Source: Planotetraspora silvatica
GTDB taxonomy: Bacteria > Actinomycetota > Actinomycetes > Streptosporangiales > Streptosporangiaceae
NCBI RefSeq assembly: GCF_016863315.1
Contig: NZ_BOOQ01000013.1
Span: 124,001-188,000, forward strand
DNA: 64,000 bases
Direction of reading: 5' to 3'
Below, piece after piece: positions 56,203-64,000 of this stretch (position 1 is its first letter; each line of letters starts with the position of its first letter). The position numbers and the translations under genes were made by a program. The notes beneath the pieces were generated by a model. That model was not told the origin of the DNA and did no database searches. It saw only the letters and a program-made list of their open reading frames with translations.

Positions 56203-58716
56203 GTGTCCCCTGCCTCCCCATCGCGGTTGCTCGATGACTATCTCTCCATCGCTCGCCGCCGGGGCCGAGGCGCCCTGCCGGCGACCGCCCTGCGCACGAG
56301 ATCGCTAGCTTCAAGGGAGCTTCTGGCCCACGCCGCTCTCGGCCCCTCTGGCTCCCTCGCCGAACTGCTCGCTCTGGCACGGCACGAGGTTCACGATCCC
56401 GAAGGAGCACGGCCCGACGAGATCGTCCCCGATGCCAGTGCTCTGCCTGATCTGGCGCGAGTGATCGCACTGCAGAACATCCTGCCCTCCGATCTGGCGG
56501 ATGCTCTGGCCCTGTACGACCTCACCCTCGGGTTGCTCGGACCCGACGCGGTCCCGCCCGACCACCAGGCTCTGCACGCGCAGCTCGCGTACCAGCTCGG
56601 CCGCGTTTCCCGCGCATCGAAGCTCCTGGGAACGTACCAGGGTCTCTCGGAGCACGCTCGCGGTGATCTCGTCCTCGACATCGCGAACCCCTTCACCGAC
56701 AAGCCCGGCGCAGGCGGTGACGACTGGCTGCGATCCTTCCAGGACCTGTTTCCCGAACCACGCCCGAGCCTCGCCGATCGCCCGGGTGAGAGCCCCTTCG
56801 ACCGTCTGACCGCCACCGTCGAGGAGAAGGTGCACGCTCCGGAGCGGGTGACCATCGTCGTCACCGCGTTCAAACCGGACATCGGCCTGTTCACCGCGGT
56901 GCGTTCTCTGATCGAGCAGTCGTGGGCCAACCTGGAGATCCTCATCGTGGACGACGCGTCGCCCGCGGAGTTCGATCCGCTTCTCCACGAGTGCACGCGG
57001 CTCGACGAGCGCGTCAGGTTGATCAAGATGGAGAAGAACGGCGGGACCTACGCCGCGCGGAACGCGGCGCTGGACGGGGCGACCGGTGACTTCATCACCT
57101 TCCAGGACTCCGACGACTGGTCCCATCCCCGGCGCATCGAGAGGCAGGTCGGCCCGCTACTCGACGACGACTCGCTCGTCGCCACGATCTCCGACGGCAT
57201 CCGGGTGGGAGACGACCTCGTACTCACGAGTCCCGGGCGGCAGCCCCGGGTCATGAACACCTCTTCGATGATGTTCCGCAGGGAGATGGTCCGGGAGCGC
57301 ATCGGCTACTTCGACAGCGTGCGGAAGGCCGCTGACAGCGAATATCTGAAGCGAATGGAGACGATCTTCAGCCCCCAGGCGGTGCTGCGGCTGGGATCCG
57401 ACCTGTACGCCTTGATCCGGCTGTCGCCCAACTCGTTGTCCCGTGCCGAGATCCGCGCCGGCTGGATGTCGCCCGCCAGGGTCGCCTACCGGGGCGCCTA
57501 CGAGCTGTGGCACCACCAGATCAGGGACGGCAAGACCGACGGACACATGCCGAGAGCGCTCACGTCCCGTCCTTTCCCCGCACCCGTGACCTTGAGGCTC
57601 TCCCCCGCGGCCGGCCCCACCCCCGAGCGCTACGACGTGGTCTTCCTCAACGACTGGAAGCAGTTCGGCGTGATCCAGAAGGCCGTTCTCGCCGAGATCA
57701 ACACACTCACCCATCACGGCATGCGGGTCGGTGTGATGCAGATGGAGTCCCTGCGCTCGATGACCGCGGCCAGGAAATACGTATGCCCGGAGATCCAGCA
57801 GCTCATCAATGACGGGGTCGTCGACCAGATCCTGCTGGCCGACCCCGTAGAGACCAAACTGGTCGTGACCCGCCAGCCTTCCGTTCTGCAGTTCGCCGAC
57901 CGATCGGCCAGCGGCGTCAGGGCGGAAGGCGTACTGATCATCGCCGACGCCGTCCCCTACGGGCCGGGCGGCACCGCCTACCAGTACTCGCCGCAAAGTT
58001 GCACGGAGGCCGCCCGCGTCCTCTTCGGGGCCGAACCTCGATGGTGCCCGCAGAAGCGGTCCATCCGCGCCTTCCTCGAGGCCGAACCGAACGTCTCGGT
58101 GACGGCGTTCGATTACCCCGAAGGCATGGACGTCGATGAGTGGAGCCTCGCGCGAAACGGCTTCCGCTCCGACCTGCCGGTCGCCGGCCGGCGTTTGAAG
58201 GGCGATCCGACCGAGAAACTGAAGGATCATCCCGATCTGCTCCAGGCATATCCCGACTCGCCGAATATCGATCTCCGCATCATGGGTGGGCGGAAATACA
58301 CGCGGGCGCTCCTCGGGAAGTCCCGCGTCCCCTCGAACTGGCTCGTCTACGAAAACGATGAAGTCGACGCCAGAAGCTTCATGTACCAGATCGACTTCTA
58401 TATCCATTTTGCGACCGACATGGCGGATGATGCCGACCAGATGATCCTTACGGCTCTGGCGTCCGGTTGCGTGCTGATCCTCCCGAAACACCTTTCCGAT
58501 GTTTTCGGGAACGCGGCCGTCTACTGCGCGCCCGAGGACGTGGAGAAGACCCTGCGGCACTACTACAAGGCGCCCGCCAAGTTCCTCGAGCAGAGCAGGC
58601 GTGGCAGGCGATGGGTCCGGGAGAACCACGGCCAGGAGGCCTACACGCGACTGATCTCGTCGCTGGTCGACCAGCCGGCCACGATCGGGGCGCTGATTCC
58701 CTCCCCGGCTTCCTGA
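56203..58716 (+). CDS. Large two-domain glycosyltransferase (GT2 plus C-terminal GT-B-like)
   Basis: 837 residues from GTG 56203. Residues ~1-190 are helical, without known motif. A GT2 domain spans ~213-420: VTIVVTAFKPDIGLF, ILIVDDASP (~247-254), then QDSDDW (301-306, metal-binding DxD) and TPGR-like NTSSMMFRREM. Residues ~470-837 form a second Rossmann-like part (DVVFLNDWKQFGVIQKAVLA and NIDLRIMGG, then FATDMADDADQMILTALASGC) resembling GT4-type enzymes. No membrane segments. Probably makes or extends a surface glycan or glycoprotein. Acceptor and sugars are unknown. Confidence 0.85.
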   Translation: MSPASPSRLLDDYLSIARRRGRGALPATALRTRSLASRELLAHAALGPSGSLAELLALARHEVHDPEGARPDEIVPDASALPDLARVIALQNILPSDLADALALYDLTLGLLGPDAVPPDHQALHAQLAYQLGRVSRASKLLGTYQGLSEHARGDLVLDIANPFTDKPGAGGDDWLRSFQDLFPEPRPSLADRPGESPFDRLTATVEEKVHAPERVTIVVTAFKPDIGLFTAVRSLIEQSWANLEILIVDDASPAEFDPLLHECTRLDERVRLIKMEKNGGTYAARNAALDGATGDFITFQDSDDWSHPRRIERQVGPLLDDDSLVATISDGIRVGDDLVLTSPGRQPRVMNTSSMMFRREMVRERIGYFDSVRKAADSEYLKRMETIFSPQAVLRLGSDLYALIRLSPNSLSRAEIRAGWMSPARVAYRGAYELWHHQIRDGKTDGHMPRALTSRPFPAPVTLRLSPAAGPTPERYDVVFLNDWKQFGVIQKAVLAEINTLTHHGMRVGVMQMESLRSMTAARKYVCPEIQQLINDGVVDQILLADPVETKLVVTRQPSVLQFADRSASGVRAEGVLIIADAVPYGPGGTAYQYSPQSCTEAARVLFGAEPRWCPQKRSIRAFLEAEPNVSVTAFDYPEGMDVDEWSLARNGFRSDLPVAGRRLKGDPTEKLKDHPDLLQAYPDSPNIDLRIMGGRKYTRALLGKSRVPSNWLVYENDEVDARSFMYQIDFYIHFATDMADDADQMILTALASGCVLILPKHLSDVFGNAAVYCAPEDVEKTLRHYYKAPAKFLEQSRRGRRWVRENHGQEAYTRLISSLVDQPATIGALIPSPAS

Positions 58717-58766
58717 CGCCGCAAGCACACAATCCCGGTTCGTCCGCCTCGTTCGGCGTGTGCGCG

Positions 58767-58790
58767 ATCCGTCTCGACAGCGGGACGGAT
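58767..58790. terminator. Stem-loop after the large glycosyltransferase
   Basis: ATCCGTC (58767-58773) pairs with GACGGAT (58784-58790) about 50 bases past the stop at 58716. Confidence 0.5.
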
Positions 58791-58956
58791 GGATCCAGAC
58801 GCCGACCAGGTGGAAGGATGCAGGGCAATAGGTACATAAAGAGGCCGCGCACTATCCGTACGAGCGGAGTTCGCACGGGCCGCTGGACGGGCGACGCCTC
58901 AGAGACACGCGACCGAAGCATGCCACCACATAAGCGACCTTGGAAGGTTGAACCGG

Positions 58957-60159
58957 GTGTCGAATACCGCTGACCCTCATGAGCAACCGGCGAGCGCGGT
59001 CCGGCGCATGAAGGACACGCCGAAGCCGTACATCCTCAAACTGGCGGCCGCCGTGCTGCTGGGGACGGCCATCGCGATCACCGCCGTTCTCGGGTATCCG
59101 GAGTTGGCGACCGCGTTGATGGGAGTGGTACTCGGCGCCTTGTGCGTCTCCGTACTGCGAATGGGACCGCGGGTCGGGCAGCAGATCCGCACACAGACGC
59201 TCGAGAGCAGGAAGCTCACCCAGCGCATCGAGGCGACGCAGCGGCAGGTACTCGCCGCGGCGAAGGACGAGCGGGCGGCCGAGCGAACCCAGGCGCTCAT
59301 CACCAAACTGGACGACCGGCTGGACACGAACCTCGCCACCCAGCGCCGCGTGCTCGCCGCCCTGGAGAACGAGCGGCTCGCGGGAGCGGACCGGCAGCAG
59401 GAGTTGCTGACCGGACTCGAGAAGACGCAGAGCAAGATCGAGGAATCGATCACGTCGATGGGGAGAATCGGCGACAAGATCGCCTCCGGGCAGCGGCGTA
59501 TCGACCAGAACCTCATCAATCTCCGCTGGGAGTTGGTGCGCGAGAACGAGGCGCTCCTCCAACTGTTCGACAGGTTCGAGCCGCGCGCGCCCATGCCTCC
59601 GTCCGGCGGCTGGGCGCTGAACCCGACCGGGCTGCTGGAACTCCTGTTCCTCGTCGAGCGGAGACAACCCCGGCTCGTCGTCGAACTCGGTGGCGGAACG
59701 TCCTCGATCTGGATCGCCTACGCCCTCGAGAAGACCGGCGGTCGTGTCATCTCGATGGACCACGATCATGAGTACGCCGCGCGTACCAGGCTCATGCTGC
59801 AGTTGCACGGTCTCGATCACGTGGTGGAGGTCCGGGATGCTCCGCTGTCCCCGTTCGACATCGGCGGCGAGACCTTCAACTGGTACGGCCTGGACGCGTT
59901 CCAGGGCGTGGACGACATCGAGCTTCTCCTCGTCGACGGGCCGCCTCGCGCTGTCGGGCCCATCGCGCGGTACCCGGCCCTCCAGGCCCTCGCGCCGAAG
60001 CTGGCATCGAGGTCCACCGTCATCCTCGACGACGCGAACAGGCCGGAGGAACAGGAGGTCGCCAGGCGCTGGGCCGAGGAGGTCCCCGGCCTGACACGGG
60101 AGACCGCGATCTTCGACCGGCAGGCGATCTTCAGCTACGAGCGGCCGACCGCGGAGTGA
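58957..60159 (+). CDS. Membrane-anchored coiled-coil class I methyltransferase
   Basis: 400 residues from GTG 58957 (GGAAGG nine bases upstream; a TTG at 58948 is less likely). Two close membrane helices (~25-65, YILKLAAAVLLGTAIAITAVL and MGVVLGALCVSVL), then a ~120-residue coiled coil (ESRKLTQRIEATQRQVLAAA...). The C-terminal domain starts near 235 with SAM-binding VVELGGGTSSIWIA, then VISMDHDHEYAARTR and LLVDGPPRAV, class I methyltransferase motifs. It would place a methyltransferase at the membrane. Sugar, lipid or protein targets are possible. Part of the glycan island by position. Confidence 0.8.
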   Translation: MSNTADPHEQPASAVRRMKDTPKPYILKLAAAVLLGTAIAITAVLGYPELATALMGVVLGALCVSVLRMGPRVGQQIRTQTLESRKLTQRIEATQRQVLAAAKDERAAERTQALITKLDDRLDTNLATQRRVLAALENERLAGADRQQELLTGLEKTQSKIEESITSMGRIGDKIASGQRRIDQNLINLRWELVRENEALLQLFDRFEPRAPMPPSGGWALNPTGLLELLFLVERRQPRLVVELGGGTSSIWIAYALEKTGGRVISMDHDHEYAARTRLMLQLHGLDHVVEVRDAPLSPFDIGGETFNWYGLDAFQGVDDIELLLVDGPPRAVGPIARYPALQALAPKLASRSTVILDDANRPEEQEVARRWAEEVPGLTRETAIFDRQAIFSYERPTAE

Positions 60160-60203
60160 CCACGCCGTGACGCCGTCGAGCCGCCCCGAAAGCCGGGCGG
60201 CCC

Positions 60204-60239
60204 GGTGGAGCCGGCGGGCACCCGCTCGCCGGCTCCACC
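60204..60239. terminator. 13-bp stem terminator, convergent junction
   Basis: GGTGGAGCCGGCG (60204-60216) and its complement (60227-60239) around a 10-base loop, between the methyltransferase and the minus-strand glycosyltransferase. Bidirectional. Confidence 0.85.
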
Positions 60240-60277
60240 ATCGGGCCGTGCGGCGTAGGCCGCTCAGGCCCCAATGA

Positions 60278-61999
60278 TCATTTACGCTGGGTCTGGTCGC
60301 CGAGAAGGCCCTGGAGGCGACGCAGACTGCCCCGGGCGACCCGCTTGAGAGGACCGCGCTTGAGTGCGCTGACCTGCCTGCGCAGGGTCCCGACCTCGCG
60401 GCGCAACTGGACGGCGGTGGCGCGCCAGCGCTTGGACTCCTCACGCCACTCGGTGACCTTGCCCTGGAGCCGCTCGACCTCCTTGGTCAGCCTCTCCAGT
60501 TCGCCGCCCTCCTCGGTCTGACGCCGCACACGGTAGGCGGTCCGGCCGTCGACGAGAGGATTCGCGTCGGCCGCCGGGACGATTCCGTAGGTCTCGGCGT
60601 CCACCCACATCGACCCGTAGACCTGGTCCACCACCTCGTCACGGTCCTCATCCTCGCCCGCCACCATCTCGGCGCGGGCGAAGGCCGCCGTGCGTTCCAG
60701 GCGCGCGGCGAGGACGCCGTCAGACGTCTCCGCCAGCAGCACGGACACCAAGCCGATGCTGCGGGTCATGGCCGCCTCGACCAGCGCGGCCACCGAGTCC
60801 TCACCGGGCACCCAGCCCGGCGGCAGGCGCAACACGAACGGCGCCAGGCCCGCCCGGCCGCCGAGACGCACCCGGGGCTCGTGAGTGTAGAGGCCCTTGA
60901 TCAGAACCTTGTCGAGATGGGGATCCTTGAGCGGCGCACGGCGCTCGGGTTCGAGTGCGTCCCACGACCCCGGGAGCACGACCGACACGTCAGGCAGGGT
61001 TCCCCCCAGCACGGCGTCGACGGTCGCGCGGACGTCGTCGTACGTGGCGCCCTCGGTGTCGACCTCCACCTCGACGTACGGCACGAGCCACTGCCGGGCC
61101 GGGTGCGGCCGGAGCCACCGGTAGTGCGGGACCCGATCGGGCAGGAACGCGTGGCTGGCGCGGTTGACCGATTCCGATTCCCGCATCCGCATCGTGGGAC
61201 CGAGGTGGTAGCCGATGGACAGGGGCTCGGGAATGAACACCGCTCCCGCCTGCGACAACCGGTATCCCATCTCGGAGTCCTGTCCGAGGAACAGGTTCTC
61301 GTCCATCGGGCCCGCCGCCTCGATCAGCTTGGCGTTGACCGACGTGGACCCGCCGACGTGCAGGCCGAACGCACGCTGCGCCGCGGAACGGAGCCCGTCG
61401 GTGCTCTCGACCATCTTGACGATCCACGCGTGCGGCTCGGTCGGCTCGAACAGCTTCGCCCGTTCTCTCACCGTGACGACGTCCGCGGGCGTGGGCAGCG
61501 GCACGGTCGTGAACCGCAGGTAGCTGGTGACCGACAGGTAGGGCGCGAGGTGGTGCCAGCGCATGTGGGCCTCGATGGCCACCCGGTCCAGCACGACGTC
61601 GGAGTCGAGCCAGTGGATGACGTCTCCCCTGGCCGCTCGCAGGCCCGTGTTGCGGGCGGTGGCCCTTCCCGGGGTCTCGCAAAGGATCAGCCGGGTGTTC
61701 GGGTGGCGGATCTCAGGCAGACGGAGGGGCGGCACGCTCCCGTTGTCGACGACGATGACCTCGACCAAGTCGGCCGGATAGGTCTGCTCGGAGAGGCCGG
61801 CCAGCGTGAGGTCGAGCTTCTCCTGGCTGTTGTACGCGGGAATGATCACACTCATCCGCATGCTGGGCGTCCACGTCCCCAGCTCGGGCGGCGTCAGGAT
61901 CGAATAATCGTTCGCACGGACGCGGGGAACCGCGGGAGTTCCGACGGCCGACGCCGGGGTTTCCGCCTGCGTCGCAAGGGTTGTCGGGGGGCGATTCAC
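60278..61999 (-). CDS. GT2 glycosyltransferase with C-terminal coiled coil
   Basis: 573 residues from GTG 61999 (GGAGGG upstream); this start overlaps the previous gene's stop (GTGA), so translation is coupled. GT2 domain from ~residue 48: RMSVIIPAYNSQEKLDL, VIVVDNGS, DVIHWLDSDVV (DxD), FLGQDSEMGYRLSQAG. C-terminal ~505-560 is a charged coiled coil (ELERLTKEVERLQGKVTEWR). Cytoplasmic, likely attached to a complex. Sugar unknown. Confidence 0.85.
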   Translation of the reverse strand: MNRPPTTLATQAETPASAVGTPAVPRVRANDYSILTPPELGTWTPSMRMSVIIPAYNSQEKLDLTLAGLSEQTYPADLVEVIVVDNGSVPPLRLPEIRHPNTRLILCETPGRATARNTGLRAARGDVIHWLDSDVVLDRVAIEAHMRWHHLAPYLSVTSYLRFTTVPLPTPADVVTVRERAKLFEPTEPHAWIVKMVESTDGLRSAAQRAFGLHVGGSTSVNAKLIEAAGPMDENLFLGQDSEMGYRLSQAGAVFIPEPLSIGYHLGPTMRMRESESVNRASHAFLPDRVPHYRWLRPHPARQWLVPYVEVEVDTEGATYDDVRATVDAVLGGTLPDVSVVLPGSWDALEPERRAPLKDPHLDKVLIKGLYTHEPRVRLGGRAGLAPFVLRLPPGWVPGEDSVAALVEAAMTRSIGLVSVLLAETSDGVLAARLERTAAFARAEMVAGEDEDRDEVVDQVYGSMWVDAETYGIVPAADANPLVDGRTAYRVRRQTEEGGELERLTKEVERLQGKVTEWREESKRWRATAVQLRREVGTLRRQVSALKRGPLKRVARGSLRRLQGLLGDQTQRK

Positions 62000-63087
62000 G
62001 ATCCCTCCAGGATCTGAGTCGGGCGGAACCCGCGCCACTGGTTGGCCGAAGACCGTAAGAACTGGGAGAGCGGCTGCAGCCACGTGTGCTGTTCGGTCAA
62101 TCCCCGCAGGAGCATGTAGCCGAGCCCGTGGGTCCGGTAGACGGTGCCACCCGACTCGCCCACGGTCGCGAGCAACGCGCTGTCGACGGCTCGCGGCAGT
62201 GGCCGGAAGCCGCCGAGCTCCTTCAGCGCGGTACGCTCCATCATGATCGTCCCGCCGGCCACCAGGTTCGTGGTGATCTCAGAGATGAACTTGGCCCTGC
62301 GGATCGTGACGTTCAGCGGTTCGAGGTAGAAGAACTCGGCTGACATGCCGACCAGATCGGCCCCCGAGTACGCCTTGGCGAGCAGCAGGTCCGACAGATG
62401 GTCCTGGCCGTACCAGTCGTCGTCGTCCCACTTCGCGACGTAGTCGCCGCCTGCCCGCTCGATCGCCGTGTTGAGGACGTCGCCGAACACCGTCTCGCCG
62501 TCGATCTCCATGATCTCGATCGGGAACGGGAACTCCCGTGCGGCCTCCCGTACGGCGTCGGCGGGGAACCCGTGGGCGGCGTAGACGACCTCGAGGTCGA
62601 CGTCCCGCTGCTGGGCGATCTGCTTCAACGCGAAGGCCGCCATCCACGGCCGCCTGCTGGGCAGGATGACGCTGACCGAACCCGGGCGGCGCGAATGATC
62701 CGTGCGCCTGAGTCCGTGGCGGCGGAGCCGTACGCTGTGCTCCTCACGCCGCAGCTCGGCGATCGAGACGCCTGAGCTGTCCTTCTCCGGCTCCAGCCAC
62801 CGGCCGTCGAGGACCAACGCTCCCAGCGGGTCGTCGGCGAGCCACCTGGGGACCACGGACGAGTGCAGCGGAATGCCGGCGGCCGCGAGTTGCAGGATCA
62901 CGTCCAAGGGGACGGCGGAGGACGGCCAGAGGACGCGGACCCCGAGGAGGTTGCGCAGGCCGTCCACATCCGTCTCGGTCAACCCCTGCGGAACGGGTGT
63001 ACTCGCGACGATCCACTGGCTCCCGTCCCACCGGGCCTCCGCCATGCTCGTGCCCGAGGCACGGAGGAAGCCCTTGGGGCTGATCAT
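61996..63087 (-). CDS. GT2-type glycosyltransferase
   Basis: 363 residues from ATG 63087, with GGAGG four bases upstream. GT2 features: SVSVILPSRRPWMAAFAL, DLEVVYAAHG, KWDDDDWYGQDHL (metal-binding D-rich motif), ELGGFRPLPRAVDSALL. An N-terminal ~120-residue domain precedes it. It is followed by the 60278 gene with a 4-base overlap; the pair act together in glycan synthesis. Function by homology only. Confidence 0.82.
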   Translation of the reverse strand: MISPKGFLRASGTSMAEARWDGSQWIVASTPVPQGLTETDVDGLRNLLGVRVLWPSSAVPLDVILQLAAAGIPLHSSVVPRWLADDPLGALVLDGRWLEPEKDSSGVSIAELRREEHSVRLRRHGLRRTDHSRRPGSVSVILPSRRPWMAAFALKQIAQQRDVDLEVVYAAHGFPADAVREAAREFPFPIEIMEIDGETVFGDVLNTAIERAGGDYVAKWDDDDWYGQDHLSDLLLAKAYSGADLVGMSAEFFYLEPLNVTIRRAKFISEITTNLVAGGTIMMERTALKELGGFRPLPRAVDSALLATVGESGGTVYRTHGLGYMLLRGLTEQHTWLQPLSQFLRSSANQWRGFRPTQILEGS

Positions 63088-63221
63088 GAAACCTCCACTG
63101 TGCACCACTGTCGAATGCGCCCAACAAAAACCGCATTCTGGCACACCAGGCCCGCAATCCGCTCTTTCCGGATCGACTTACGTGAAGCCGGGCCATATGG
63201 CGTCGTTGACCCCCTCGTAGA

Positions 63222-64000
63222 TCAGGGAGTGTCGTCGCCTTCCACGCGCATCACGCTCGCCACCGCCCGCACGATGTCGAGGTCCTGCAGGTCTTCGATC
63301 GTCGCGGAAAGGGCGGCGTCGTTCGCCCGATGGGTCACCAGGACGAGCTGGGCGTCGTCCCCCCGGCCCTCCTGCCTGACCGTCTGGATCGAGACGTCGT
63401 GCGTGGAGAAGATGTCGGCGACCCGGGCGAGCACGCCGGGCTTGTCCGCCACGTCCAGCGAGACGTGGTACCGCGTGATCGTGTCGCCCATCGGGTGGAC
63501 CTTCAGGTCGGCGTACGTCGATTCCTCGGGCCCGCGGGTGTCGGCGATGCGGTTGCGGGCGACCGCCACGATGTCCCCGAGGACCGCCGAGGCCGTCGGG
63601 GCGCCGCCGGCGCCCGCGCCGTAGAACATCAGCCGTCCGGCCGACTGCGCCTCCACGAACACCGCGTTGTACGCCTCCCGGACGCCCGCGAGGGGATGGG
63701 TCCTCGGGATCATCGCGGGATGGACCCTGACGCCGATCGAGCCGCCGTCGTCGGAACGTGCGCAGATGGCCAGGAGCTTGATGACGTACCCCATGCCCTT
63801 GGCCGAGGCGACGTCAGCGGCGGTGATCTCCGTGATGCCCTCGCGGTGGACGTCCGCCGCCGTCACCCGGCTGTGGAAGGCGATGCCCGCGAGGATGGCG
63901 GCCTTGGCCGCGGCGTCGAAGCCCTCGACGTCGGCCGTGGGATCGGCCTCCGCGTACCCGAGCGCCTGGGCCTCCTCCAGGGCGTCGGTGAACGACGCGC
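63222..64000 (-). CDS. hom: Homoserine dehydrogenase, C-terminal part (N-terminus beyond window)
   Basis: Open frame from the window edge (first full codon at 63998) to the stop at 63222, 259 residues. It contains the catalytic-domain segment GYAEADPTADVEGFDAAAKA, IVAVARNRIADTRG and a C-terminal ACT domain (HVSLDVADKPGVLARVADIF), the site of threonine feedback. The N-terminal NAD domain is outside the window. It reduces aspartate semialdehyde to homoserine. Normally upstream of thrC, here 10.8 kb away. Confidence 0.93.
   Translation of the reverse strand, partial: ASFTDALEEAQALGYAEADPTADVEGFDAAAKAAILAGIAFHSRVTAADVHREGITEITAADVASAKGMGYVIKLLAICARSDDGGSIGVRVHPAMIPRTHPLAGVREAYNAVFVEAQSAGRLMFYGAGAGGAPTASAVLGDIVAVARNRIADTRGPEESTYADLKVHPMGDTITRYHVSLDVADKPGVLARVADIFSTHDVSIQTVRQEGRGDDAQLVLVTHRANDAALSATIEDLQDLDIVRAVASVMRVEGDDTP

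Overview
The window is 64 kb of very GC-rich, gene-dense DNA from an actinomycete. NucS, a DUF3039 protein, DUF2550 beside atpC, a DivIVA-domain coiled-coil protein next to methylmalonyl-CoA epimerase, and a Rho factor with a long Arg/Gly/Asp/Gln insert all point to filamentous actinobacteria. From memory, the order hom-thrC-thrB-rho-rpmE-prfA-prmC-sua5-glyA-wecA-atp and the nearby nucS/3-hydroxybutyryl-CoA dehydrogenase/meaB/thiolase/epimerase block match the Streptomyces core chromosome. The details look more like Streptosporangiales (inference, not proven). No tRNA, rRNA, CRISPR array, insertion sequence or phage was found.

Layout. 1-9.0 kb: a truncated membrane-anchored protein, an M43 metalloprotease, DUF3039, a divergent MFS exporter/TetR pair, YqgE, malic enzyme, a cytidylate-kinase-like protein, a thioredoxin/TPR co-chaperone and an Lrp regulator. 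9.1-22.5 kb: a PLP decarboxylase, the isobutyryl-CoA-mutase large subunit with its own promoter/operator, a secreted subtilase, MarR, an unknown membrane protein behind a short leader peptide, DUF4230, MeaB, thiolase, methylmalonyl-CoA epimerase and a DivIVA/Scy/FilP-like cytoskeletal protein. 22.6-31.2 kb: two alpha/beta hydrolases, a zinc-finger-like small protein, a double-domain 3-hydroxyacyl-CoA dehydrogenase, NucS, an ABC-2 exporter with a TetR gene, and the PduO-type cobalamin adenosyltransferase. The mutase, its GTPase chaperone, the epimerase and the adenosyltransferase form a coherent B12-dependent acyl-CoA module. 31.4-42.6 kb: DUF2550 and the complete F1Fo ATP synthase operon (atpI, atpZ-like, B E F H A G D C) behind wecA and glyA. 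42.7-52.4 kb: two unknown proteins, sua5, prmC, prfA, rpmE, rho, thrB and thrC. 52.9-63.1 kb: a glycan-type island (asparagine-synthase-like protein, polysaccharide deacetylase, three glycosyltransferases, a membrane coiled-coil methyltransferase) separating thrC from hom, which is cut by the window end.

The most unusual signal is a dispersed intergenic repeat. An oriented ~20-bp core (CGTGATCATGCACAGGTTCG, first 11 bases nearly invariant) occurs 18 times at three intergenic loci. Within each locus the cores are spaced exactly 53 bp apart (one interval of 55 in the most decayed copy), which is five helical turns. The first locus is a mirror-image array of five direct and five inverted cores around a perfect 15-bp inverted repeat. 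The arrays fill the gaps between genes almost edge to edge; one core contains a stop codon, and one array lies between thrC and thrB. I do not recognise this element.
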